Assembly (NCBI GenBank): GCA_023262245.1
Contig: JALRDC010000151.1
Location: 1-20,953 of the forward strand
Direction: 5' to 3'
Length of the DNA stretch: 20,953 nt
DNA from: Flavobacteriaceae bacterium
GTDB lineage: Bacteria; Bacteroidota; Bacteroidia; Flavobacteriales; Flavobacteriaceae
The translations under genes and the position numbers were made by a program. How positions within the stretch are numbered: position 1 is the stretch's first letter; each line of letters begins with the position of its first letter. This document shows, piece by piece, positions 14,615 through 20,953 of the stretch. The notes beneath the pieces are model-generated. The model was not told where the DNA came from. It made no database searches and was given only the letters and a program-made list of their open reading frames with translations.

Positions 14615-15910
14615 ATGAAGATAGAAAAACTTTACTCTGCATTTCAAAAATCCTCTGGTGTTTGCACAGACACAAGAACCTTAAAAAAGGGGCAACTTTT
14701 TTTTGCACTTCACGGACCGAATTTTAATGGAAATGAGTTCGCAGAAAAAGCGCTTGATGCAGGAGCTTCTTTTGTAGTAGTAGATCAAATCTCAACTATT
14801 AAAGAGAACAAACAACTGATTAAGGTTGAAAATACCTTGGCTTCACTTCAATATTTGGCTTCCCATCACAGGCAAAAATTGAATACGCCCATTATTGCTT
14901 TAACAGGAAGTAATGGGAAAACAACTACAAAGGAGTTAATCCGAGCGGTACTTTCTAAAAAATATGAGTTGCTTGCCACCCACGGAAATCTCAATAACCA
15001 TATAGGCGTCCCTTTGACACTCCTGCAACTAAAAAAAAATCATCAGCTTGCACTAATAGAAATGGGAGCAAATCACAAAAAAGAAATTAATCACTTGTGT
15101 GAAATTGCTCAACCCAATTGGGGATATATCACAAACTTTGGAAAAGCACATTTAGAAGGCTTCGGAAGCGAACAAGGGGTAATAGAAGGAAAATCGGAAT
15201 TGTATCAATATTTAATTAAGAATCAAGGACAAATACTGGTTAATGGTGATGATCCAAAGCAAGTTGAATTAACCAAGAATTTCAAGGTCGTAAAATTTGG
15301 TACTCAGGATGCACATGAGATCCAAATCAAACCTGTAACTATTGATAAGGATGGACTTGAATTGGCTTTTGAAGAGAGAATCTTTAAGAGTCCATTACAC
15401 GGAGCTTACAATTTGACTAATCTTGCAGCAGCTATAGCCTTCGGTAAGCTATTTGAAGTGCCTTTAAAACAAATACAAGAAGCCATCAAAGCTTATCAAT
15501 CTGACAACAACCGTTCACAACAATTAAAGATTAATAAGACTCAGATCATTCTTGATGCCTACAATGCCAATCCCAGCAGCATGGAAGTCGCACTTAAAGC
15601 TTTTGAACAAAAACCAAATAAAAACAAAGCAGTAATCTTAGGCGATATGTTTGAATTGGGAACTCAAAGTCAAAAGGAGCATGAAAACATACTTCAACTT
15701 TGTTTGGATTTAAATATTGAAACTATTTTTGCTATTGGAACAAATTATTCCAAGACCCAAATTGAACATCCCTCTCTTTCAAAATTCAAAACCCTAACCG
15801 ACTTTATCCAGCACTTTAAATCACGAGAATTTAACTTTGAGTCTGTTTTGATTAAGGGGTCTCGCTCTATGCAACTAGAAGACTTAATTCCATTTTTGAA
15901 ATCGAAATAG
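14615..15910 (+). CDS. murF: UDP-N-acetylmuramoyl-tripeptide--D-alanyl-D-alanine ligase
   Basis: MurF adds D-Ala-D-Ala to the UDP-MurNAc-tripeptide in the cytoplasm, completing the peptidoglycan precursor pentapeptide. The three Mur-ligase domains are recognisable. The N-terminal substrate domain carries the CTDTRTLKKGQLFFAL motif (about 17-32). The central ATPase domain has the P-loop TGSNGKTTTK (97-106), an E-x-G-A-N segment (149-153) and EGKSELY (191-197), with Lys193 as the probable carbamylated lysine. The C-terminal domain has DAYNANPSSMEVALKAF and LGDMFELG. Length, 431 residues, is typical. Neighbourhood with gldJ is common in flavobacteria. The small lipoprotein gene follows after one base. 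How it is transcribed is unclear, because a strong terminator sits right before its start. Confidence 0.95.
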   Translation: MKIEKLYSAFQKSSGVCTDTRTLKKGQLFFALHGPNFNGNEFAEKALDAGASFVVVDQISTIKENKQLIKVENTLASLQYLASHHRQKLNTPIIALTGSNGKTTTKELIRAVLSKKYELLATHGNLNNHIGVPLTLLQLKKNHQLALIEMGANHKKEINHLCEIAQPNWGYITNFGKAHLEGFGSEQGVIEGKSELYQYLIKNQGQILVNGDDPKQVELTKNFKVVKFGTQDAHEIQIKPVTIDKDGLELAFEERIFKSPLHGAYNLTNLAAAIAFGKLFEVPLKQIQEAIKAYQSDNNRSQQLKINKTQIILDAYNANPSSMEVALKAFEQKPNKNKAVILGDMFELGTQSQKEHENILQLCLDLNIETIFAIGTNYSKTQIEHPSLSKFKTLTDFIQHFKSREFNFESVLIKGSRSMQLEDLIPFLKSK

Positions 15911-15911
15911 T

Positions 15912-16172
15912 ATGTCAAAAAAAATATTTTTTCTTGTATTAATGCTGTCTTTTTTTAATTGTAATCAAAGTGACGAACGTTGTGGAATCATCATTCAGAA
16001 AGTAGAAAGAGATCAAATTTTTTACTTTGTCTTACAAACAGATGATTACATTAACTATTACAACAATCCCAATCAACCTGACCTTCCAGACAATGGAGTA
16101 CGACAAGGAATGGTCTCAAAAGCAACCTATGAGAATTTTGATCTTGGGGAGGAGTACTGTTCGGAAATGTAA
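15912..16172 (+). CDS. Small putative lipoprotein of unknown function
   Basis: I do not recognise the family. The 86-residue product starts MSKKIFFLVLMLSFFNC, a basic and hydrophobic signal ending in Cys17. The lipobox is loose (Phe-Asn before the Cys) but acceptable for Bacteroidetes. The mature part is short and looks beta-rich: CGIIIQKVERDQIFYFVLQ, an Asn/Pro/Asp-rich loop, then GMVSKATYENFDLGEEYC. Cys24 and Cys83 bracket the domain and could form a disulfide in the periplasm. Its ATG is one base after the murF stop, so translational coupling is likely, suggesting an envelope role; that is inference. It converges with acs with only five bases between stops. Confidence 0.72.
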   Translation: MSKKIFFLVLMLSFFNCNQSDERCGIIIQKVERDQIFYFVLQTDDYINYYNNPNQPDLPDNGVRQGMVSKATYENFDLGEEYCSEM

Positions 16173-16177
16173 AGTAA

Positions 16178-18076
16178 TTAAGATTTAGCGCCTTTTATAA
16201 TTTCCTCTACTACTTCAGGATTTAGTAGGGTGGAAGTATCTCCTAAATTGGAAATATCACCACTAGCCACTTTTCTTAAAATCCGTCTCATGATTTTTCC
16301 AGAGCGCGTTTTGGGCAAACCGGAAACAATTTGAACTTGATCGGGTTTTGCAATGGGACCTATAATCTTACGCACGGTCTCTTTGATTTCATCAATCAAT
16401 CCAGAAGCGGTTCTTCCTTCCATATCACAAATAACATAGGCATATATTCCTTGTCCTTTGATATCATGTGGATATCCCACTACGGCCGATTCAATAACCT
16501 TAGGATGTTCATTAATGGCATTTTCTACCTCGGCTGTACCCATGCGGTGCCCAGATACATTCATTACATCATCTACACGTCCTAAAATTCGCAAATAACC
16601 ATCATGGTCTCGTTTGGCACCATCGCCGGTAAAATACATTCCTGGATAAGTGGAGAAATAAGTGTCCTTACAGCGTTTATGATCTCCATAAGTAGTTCGA
16701 ATCATTGAAGGCCATGGGAATTTGATACATAGATTTCCTTCAACATTATTCCCAACAAGTTCTTTCCCATCAGCATCTACAATAATAGGTTGTACTCCTG
16801 GAAGCGGTAACGAAGCATGCGCGGGTTTATTGGGTGTAATCCCTGCCAAAGGTGAAATCATAATACCCCCAGTTTCTGTTTGCCACCAAGTATCTACTAG
16901 GGGGCAATTTCCCTTACCAATGTGGTCGTGGTACCAATGCCAGGCTTCTTCGTTAATTGGCTCACCTACAGATCCAATAACTCTTAAAGATTCCAAATTA
17001 TAGGGCTCTAAAGGTTCTAAACCATAGGCTTGTAGTGCACGGATAGCTGTGGGCGCGGTATAAAATTGGTTAACCTTATATTTATCTACAATCTCCCAGA
17101 AACGACCCGGATGAGGATAAGTGGGTACCCCTTCAAACATCAAAGTTGTAGCACCACTCAATAAAGGTCCATAGATGATATAAGAATGACCTGTAATCCA
17201 ACCAATATCTGCGGTACACCAATAAATATCATTTTGTTCATATTGGAAAACATTTAAAAAAGAATATTGGGAATATACCATAAACCCCCCGGTTGTATGA
17301 ACAACACCCTTGGGTTTTCCTGTAGAACCAGAGGTATAAAGTATAAAAAGTAAATCTTCAGAATCTAAAGTTGCTGCCTTGTGTTGTGCACTTTGCCCCT
17401 TAACCACCTCGTGCCACCAAAAATCTCTACCGCTTTTCATATTTACTTCAGTATGAGTGCGTTGACAAACAATAACTTTTTCAACAGCGTTTGTTTTTTC
17501 TAAAGCTTCGTCAACTACTGCTTTTACAGCTATATTTTTCGCTCCTCTAAAATTTCCATCGGAAGTCAGTACCATTTTGGCTTGGCAATCGTTGATTCGA
17601 TCGGCTAAAGCGGAGGAAGAAAATCCTGCAAAAACTACTGAATGTATAGCACCAATTCTGGCACAAGCCAACATAGCAATTGCGGCTTCGGGAATCATGG
17701 GCATATAAATAATAACACGATCTCCTTTTTGTATCCCTTGCGCCTCCATAGCATTGGAAAATTGACAGGTCTTTTCAAACAGCTCACGATAGGAAATATG
17801 CAAGGGGGCCTCCTTAGGATCGTTTGGTTCCCATATGATCGCTGTCTTATCTCCGTGAGTAAACAGATGGCGTTCAAAAATATTTTCAGTTATGTTTAGT
17901 TTTCCATTTTCAAACCATTTTACCTCTGGGCCTTCAAAATCCCAAGAAAGAACCTTATCCCAAGGCTTTTGCCAATAGAATGACTCTGCAATTCTACTCC
18001 AAAATTTTTCGGGTTGATGAATACTTTTTTGATATTCATGGATATATCCTGAAAGTGATTGTATTTTATGATTCAT
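16178..18076 (-). CDS. acs: Acetyl-CoA synthetase (AMP-forming)
   Basis: This cytoplasmic enzyme converts acetate, ATP and CoA to acetyl-CoA through acetyl-AMP. The 632 residues carry the adenylate-forming signature LYTSGSTGKPKGVVHTTGG, the acetate-pocket region DIGWITGHSYIIYGPL, VDTWWQTETGG, the YFTGDGAKRDHDGYLRILGR hinge segment and the C-terminal catalytic lysine in KTRSGKIMRR (Lys594), the residue regulated by acetylation in other bacteria. Length is close to the usual 630-650, and the tryptophan in WWQTETGG is the one associated with short (acetate) rather than longer acyl substrates. It starts 21 bases after the symporter large-subunit gene, so uptake and activation of the acid are probably co-expressed. 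Confidence 0.96.
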   Translation of the reverse strand: MNHKIQSLSGYIHEYQKSIHQPEKFWSRIAESFYWQKPWDKVLSWDFEGPEVKWFENGKLNITENIFERHLFTHGDKTAIIWEPNDPKEAPLHISYRELFEKTCQFSNAMEAQGIQKGDRVIIYMPMIPEAAIAMLACARIGAIHSVVFAGFSSSALADRINDCQAKMVLTSDGNFRGAKNIAVKAVVDEALEKTNAVEKVIVCQRTHTEVNMKSGRDFWWHEVVKGQSAQHKAATLDSEDLLFILYTSGSTGKPKGVVHTTGGFMVYSQYSFLNVFQYEQNDIYWCTADIGWITGHSYIIYGPLLSGATTLMFEGVPTYPHPGRFWEIVDKYKVNQFYTAPTAIRALQAYGLEPLEPYNLESLRVIGSVGEPINEEAWHWYHDHIGKGNCPLVDTWWQTETGGIMISPLAGITPNKPAHASLPLPGVQPIIVDADGKELVGNNVEGNLCIKFPWPSMIRTTYGDHKRCKDTYFSTYPGMYFTGDGAKRDHDGYLRILGRVDDVMNVSGHRMGTAEVENAINEHPKVIESAVVGYPHDIKGQGIYAYVICDMEGRTASGLIDEIKETVRKIIGPIAKPDQVQIVSGLPKTRSGKIMRRILRKVASGDISNLGDTSTLLNPEVVEEIIKGAKS

Positions 18077-18097
18077 TTGGCTTTATTTTAATCATGA

Positions 18098-19795
18098 CTA
18101 GTGCAAAGAAGCATCCGGTGCTGCTGAACCTCTCGGGGTTCGAATTCGCTCTGTCAGTTTCTGGACTTCAACTGGTGGGGCAGCGGTCAAACGTGATACA
18201 AAAATTGCTACTATAAAGTTAAAAAACATCCCTAAAGTACCGATACCTTCTGGAGAAATTCCCCACCAAAAATCTTCTGGCAATCCAGAACCTCCTAATT
18301 GAGGCTTGAAATAAATGATGTATGAAGTAGTAAAAATGATACCAACGATCATACCAGAAATAGCTCCTTCACGATTCATCCGTTTATCAAAAATTCCCAA
18401 AATTATGGCTGGAAAAAATGAGGAAGCGGCCAATCCAAATGCTAAAGCTACAACTTGTGCGACAAAACCTGGAGGGTTTAGTCCTGCCAATCCAGCAGCA
18501 ACTACCGCTACCGCGATTGCAATTCTCGCAGCATATAGTTCTCCTTTTTCACTAATATTGGGTCTCAAATAGTTTTTTAATAGATCATGTGAAATGGATG
18601 TTGAGATGACTAACAATAAACCTGCAGCAGTGGAAAGGGCCGCGGCTAATCCACCCGCTACTACCAAACCTATAACCCATGGGGGAAGATTTGCAATTTC
18701 TGGATTTGCCAGAACAATGATGTCTTGATCCACTTTTAATTCGTTTAAAGTTGCATCTGCTACGTATTGAATTTTACCATCGCCGTTTTTATCATCAAAT
18801 GTTAAAAGGCCTGTACGTTCCCAGTTTGAAAACCAACTAGGGGTTTCTGTATAGGGAGTATCAGATAGCGTATTGATCAAATTGGTTCGTGCAAATACGG
18901 CAACAGCGGGAGCAGTTGTGTAAAGAATTGCAATAAACAAAAGCGCCCAACCTGCAGAAATTCTAGCATCCTTTACTCGAGGAACTGTAAAAAAGCGGAC
19001 GATAACATGAGGTAAACCTGCTGTTCCAAACATTAATGCACCTGTGATAAAGAACATATTTATTAAGTTTTCTTTATTTACCGTAGTGTAAGCATCAAAA
19101 CCTAGATCAACAGACAACTGATTGAGTTTTTCTAATAAATAAACACCGTCTGTTCCTTTGGAACCAAAACCGATTTGAGGGATTGGATTTCCTGTCATTT
19201 GAAGAGAAATGAATATGGCAGGTACCGTAAAAGCAAAAATAAGTACACAAAATTGAGCCACTTGAGTATAGGTTATTCCCTTCATCCCTCCCAAAACTGC
19301 ATAAAAAAAGACAATTCCAATTCCTATTAAAACTCCTGTATCAAAAGGAACATCCAGAAAGCGAGCAAAAGCAACCCCAACACCTTTCATTTGTCCAACT
19401 ACATAAGTAAAAGAAATAAACAATGCACATATTAGTGCAACAAGCCGGGCATTTTTTGAGTAATAACGTTCTCCTATAAAATCAGGTACAGTAAACTTTC
19501 CAAATTTTCTTAGATAGGGAGCCAGTAAAAGTGCCAGAAGTACGTATCCTCCAGTCCATCCCATGAGATACTGCCCTCCAGAAAAACCCATAAAAGCGAT
19601 TAGACCCGTCATGGATAAGAATGAGGCAGCAGACATCCAATCGGCTGCGGTAGCCATGCCATTAGCAATTGGGTTTATTCCACCCCCTGCTACATAAAAT
19701 TCTTTTGTTGAACCTGCTCGAGCTACTATAGCAATTAAAATATAGATCAAAAATGTCAATCCGACTAAGAGGTAAGTCCAAATCTGTGCGCTCAT
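18098..19795 (-). CDS. Sodium:solute symporter large subunit (VC_2705-type, ActP-like)
   Basis: This 565-residue member of the solute:sodium symporter family has about 13 hydrophobic helices. The family core is visible at the start: STKEFYVAGGGINPIANGMATAADWMSAASFL, then FMGFSGGQYLMGWTGGYVLL. Later segments GGMKGITYTQVAQ (about 169-181) and AGGLAAALSTAAGLLLVIS (about 380-398) are also classic. A polar insert (about 305-370) carries DDKNGDGKI, a calcium-loop-like motif. It pairs with the small DUF4212-type subunit 15 bases upstream, the arrangement of the VC_2705 large/small subunit group. With acs directly downstream, acetate or a similar short carboxylate is the likely substrate; that is inference from context, so I give no symbol. 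It ends with a short charged cytosolic tail. Confidence 0.93.
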   Translation of the reverse strand: MSAQIWTYLLVGLTFLIYILIAIVARAGSTKEFYVAGGGINPIANGMATAADWMSAASFLSMTGLIAFMGFSGGQYLMGWTGGYVLLALLLAPYLRKFGKFTVPDFIGERYYSKNARLVALICALFISFTYVVGQMKGVGVAFARFLDVPFDTGVLIGIGIVFFYAVLGGMKGITYTQVAQFCVLIFAFTVPAIFISLQMTGNPIPQIGFGSKGTDGVYLLEKLNQLSVDLGFDAYTTVNKENLINMFFITGALMFGTAGLPHVIVRFFTVPRVKDARISAGWALLFIAILYTTAPAVAVFARTNLINTLSDTPYTETPSWFSNWERTGLLTFDDKNGDGKIQYVADATLNELKVDQDIIVLANPEIANLPPWVIGLVVAGGLAAALSTAAGLLLVISTSISHDLLKNYLRPNISEKGELYAARIAIAVAVVAAGLAGLNPPGFVAQVVALAFGLAASSFFPAIILGIFDKRMNREGAISGMIVGIIFTTSYIIYFKPQLGGSGLPEDFWWGISPEGIGTLGMFFNFIVAIFVSRLTAAPPVEVQKLTERIRTPRGSAAPDASLH

Positions 19796-19810
19796 TTGTT
19801 TTTAGGAAGT

Positions 19811-20065
19811 TTAAAGTTCATCGACATCAAATTTTTTGTCGAGTTTGTTCATCAAATAAACATAAACAAAAATTAAGATTACAAAAGTGTAAATAGACCC
19901 TTGGTGAGCAAACCAAAAGCCTAAAGGGAAACCTGCAATGAAAAATTGATTTAAAGTGTCGGCAAGAAGAATTCCAAAGAGAAAAGATACTGTAAACCAA
20001 ATTGAGAGTAATATTCCTAGATACTTGAGATTGGTCTTCCAATAGGTAGATTGATTTTTACTCAT
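19811..20065 (-). CDS. DUF4212-type small subunit of sodium:solute symporter
   Basis: This 84-residue protein has two membrane helices (about 16-34 and 56-72). The family core lies between and after them: TLNQFFIAGFPLGFWFAHQG, then SIYTFVILIFVYVYLMNKLDKKF. These small proteins almost always precede a VC_2705-type symporter and are regarded as its accessory subunit; the mechanism is not known. An aromatic TYWKTNLKYL segment at the N-terminus is also typical. The gene is the first of the tight symporter-acs run. I see no good promoter word in the 58 bases upstream, so it may be read from the unknown gene before it. Confidence 0.9.
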   Translation of the reverse strand: MSKNQSTYWKTNLKYLGILLSIWFTVSFLFGILLADTLNQFFIAGFPLGFWFAHQGSIYTFVILIFVYVYLMNKLDKKFDVDEL

Positions 20066-20123
20066 GTATTAAATATAGTAGATTTTTTGCTAATTCATAA
20101 CGTTTCGTTAGAAAAGCGAGATT

Positions 20124-20510
20124 CTATTCATCTTTATAGGGGATGTTTGATCTAAAACTTGAATTGATCCAATCGTAGGAGCGTTTCATAAAAAGATTTT
20201 TTGATACTTCTGAAGTATAGGGAGTAGCTTCAACCAAATAATTAATTGGCAATACGGCTCCGTAATTATTTTTAATCAAAATAGTAAATTCCACATCTCT
20301 GTTCTTATTTTCTTTTTTTTCTATTACTGTAATAATATCCGATAGGATTTTTCGAATCATGAGGGTGGCTTCTAAATGATAATACTCTGTATCATTAACC
20401 GTTTGAAAAGGCAAGTCGGATGGGTAGGTAAGCAATACCTCTTCTTTTTGAGCAAAGGTTGACGAAAAATAAAGAAGCCCTACAAGAAGGAAAGAAATTA
20501 ATTGATTCAT
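20124..20510 (-). CDS. Hypothetical secreted protein
   Basis: I do not recognise the family. The 128-residue product begins MNQLISFLLVGLLYFSSTFA followed by Gln, a good signal peptide with cleavage probably after Ala20; there is no lipobox cysteine, so a soluble periplasmic or exported protein is expected. The mature part mixes an amphipathic helix (about 45-65, YYHLEATLMIRKILSDIITVI), a lysine/glutamate-rich turn and a strand pair (VEFTILIKNNYGAVLPINYLVEA). It lacks cysteines and clear catalytic motifs. The C-terminus has no CTD-type secretion domain. It lies 58 bases upstream of the symporter small subunit on the same strand and might be co-transcribed, but no link to acetate uptake can be shown. 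Confidence 0.6.
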   Translation of the reverse strand: MNQLISFLLVGLLYFSSTFAQKEEVLLTYPSDLPFQTVNDTEYYHLEATLMIRKILSDIITVIEKKENKNRDVEFTILIKNNYGAVLPINYLVEATPYTSEVSKNLFMKRSYDWINSSFRSNIPYKDE

Positions 20511-20740
20511 GGTTATTTTTTTTCTTTGATTTATGATTATCCTCTAAAATAAGAAATGCTTTTTAATTCCCAATCCATTTTCTAATAGAACTTAGTAAAA
20601 TATCTGAAAAACCAAGAGAAAGTGGGTGTTACTGGAAACAAACCGATGAGATTTTTTCTTCTAAATATAATGATTATCAGTTAGTTATAAAATGTAATAA
20701 TTTTCCTAATCCCACATAGTGGGATAATTTTGTTCCTTCT
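20511..20740. other. Gene-free stretch upstream of the secreted protein
   Basis: This AT-rich region has stops in all frames. I see no ORF, tRNA or hairpin in 20511-20700, and no TAnnTTTG word reading toward the secreted-protein gene. Its right end holds the operator-like repeat and promoter described separately. Confidence 0.6.
20701..20732 (+). promoter_or_regulatory. Promoter-like element with embedded inverted repeat (possible operator)
   Basis: A TTTT at 20701-20704 (near-match to -33 TTTG), a 20-base spacer and TAATTTTG at 20725-20732 (match to -7 TAnnTTTG) form a Bacteroidetes-style promoter. The spacer ends in a perfect inverted repeat TCCCAC-ATA-GTGGGA (20710-20724). The half-site word GTGGGATAAT occurs at 20719-20728 and again at 20743-20752, 24 bases downstream. 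A dimeric regulator binding here would overlap the polymerase site. The regulator is unknown. Confidence 0.42.
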
Positions 20741-20884
20741 ATGTGGGATAATGAAATTTTCAAACCGATTAAAGAGCACCCAAGCTCAAATAAGGTGATT
20801 ATTTTTTCTCCACTTGGAATATCATTTGGTTCAAGTCAAGCAGGGGGAGCAACTTATAATGATATAAACGTTATACTTTTATAG
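20741..20884 (+). CDS. Possible 47-codon small ORF between its own promoter and terminator
   Basis: The frame begins with ATG at 20741, about eight bases after the -7 element, so the message would be practically leaderless. It encodes MWDNEIFKPIKEHPSSNKVI and continues to a Gly/Ser-rich stretch (FGSSQAGGATYNDIN), ending INVILL. The stop TAG (20882-20884) falls in the loop and first stem base of the terminator hairpin. No family is recognised; there is no signal peptide or cysteine. The two GTGGGATAAT repeats are in the same frame, so a WDN tripeptide occurs both just before and at the start of this ORF. It could equally be a non-coding RNA or the remnant of a larger gene. Confidence 0.25.
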   Translation: MWDNEIFKPIKEHPSSNKVIIFSPLGISFGSSQAGGATYNDINVILL

Positions 20885-20898
20885 TGTAGCGTTTTTTT
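20866..20898 (+). terminator. Intrinsic terminator at the end of the small unit
   Basis: AAACGTTATAC (20866-20876) pairs with GTGTAGCGTTT (20884-20894) through 11 pairs, two of them G-U, around a seven-base TTTTATA loop, followed by four further T residues. It reads as a terminator on the plus strand. On the minus strand the two G-U pairs become A-C mismatches, so plus orientation is favoured. Confidence 0.65.
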
Positions 20899-20919
20899 AA
20901 TAAAAAACTTGATGTAACC

Positions 20920-20951
20920 TTTGCTTCTCATAATTAAAAGTGTTACGTTTG
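20920..20951 (+). promoter_or_regulatory. Bacteroidetes-type promoter reading out of the window
   Basis: TTTG (20920-20923), a 20-base spacer and TACGTTTG (20944-20951) fit the TTTG-N19/20-TAnnTTTG consensus of the Bacteroidetes primary sigma factor at both elements, the best match in the window. The gene it serves would start beyond 20953. Confidence 0.6.
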
Positions 20952-20953
20952 CG

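Noticed and set aside
1..20953. CRISPR array, prophage, insertion sequence or tRNA genes
   Set aside because: No regularly spaced repeats, transposase or integrase motifs, or cloverleaf with CCA end were seen on reading both strands.

Overview
The window looks like the chromosome of a member of the Bacteroidetes, most probably family Flavobacteriaceae. It carries gldJ (gliding and type IX secretion lipoprotein), porV (type IX outer-membrane protein), pdhA beside a two-lipoyl pdhC, a split MlaE/MlaF transporter, several short Bacteroidetes-style lipoproteins, AT-rich DNA and almost no Shine-Dalgarno sequences. Several intergenic gaps hold the Bacteroidetes -7 word TAnnTTTG. No rRNA, tRNA, CRISPR array or intact mobile element was seen.

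Layout. (1) Positions 1-583 are a mosaic. A livF fragment on the minus strand meets an inverted biotin-carboxylase fragment at a GAGAGA microhomology, and that fragment runs in frame into the C-terminal tail of an S74/endosialidase-chaperone protein. This is best explained as a chimeric sequence end (amplification or assembly), though a real scrambled locus is not excluded. (2) 585-1797 (minus): a degenerate UbiA-like membrane protein and a rhodanese lipoprotein. (3) 1896-7489 (plus): glycine decarboxylase gcvP, a ketoacyl-ACP synthase III, then the lipid-transport pair mlaE and mlaF, with mlaF starting at TTG directly after the mlaE stop. (4) 7486-11415 (minus): pdhA, pdhC, a short-chain dehydrogenase and a SprT-like metalloprotein in one tight run. 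(5) 11511-16172: porV (minus) and gldJ (plus) diverge, followed by a strong terminator, murF and a tiny lipoprotein. (6) 16178-20510 (minus): an unknown secreted protein, then the small and large subunits of a VC_2705-type sodium:solute symporter and acetyl-CoA synthetase. (7) 20511-20953: a regulatory-looking tail with an operator-like inverted repeat inside a promoter, a 47-codon open frame, an intrinsic terminator and an outward promoter with both elements.

How the genes fit together. Two routes to acetyl-CoA lie in the window: pyruvate dehydrogenase E1-alpha/E2, and uptake plus activation of a short carboxylate, probably acetate, by the symporter and Acs. GcvP supplies one-carbon units. 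KAS III, MlaE/F and perhaps the UbiA-like protein point to membrane lipid work. PorV and GldJ belong to type IX secretion and gliding, and MurF to peptidoglycan synthesis. No plainly new defence or mobile system is present. The most unusual pieces are the chimeric left end, the terminator hairpin abutting the murF start, and the compact promoter/operator/small-ORF/terminator unit at the right end.
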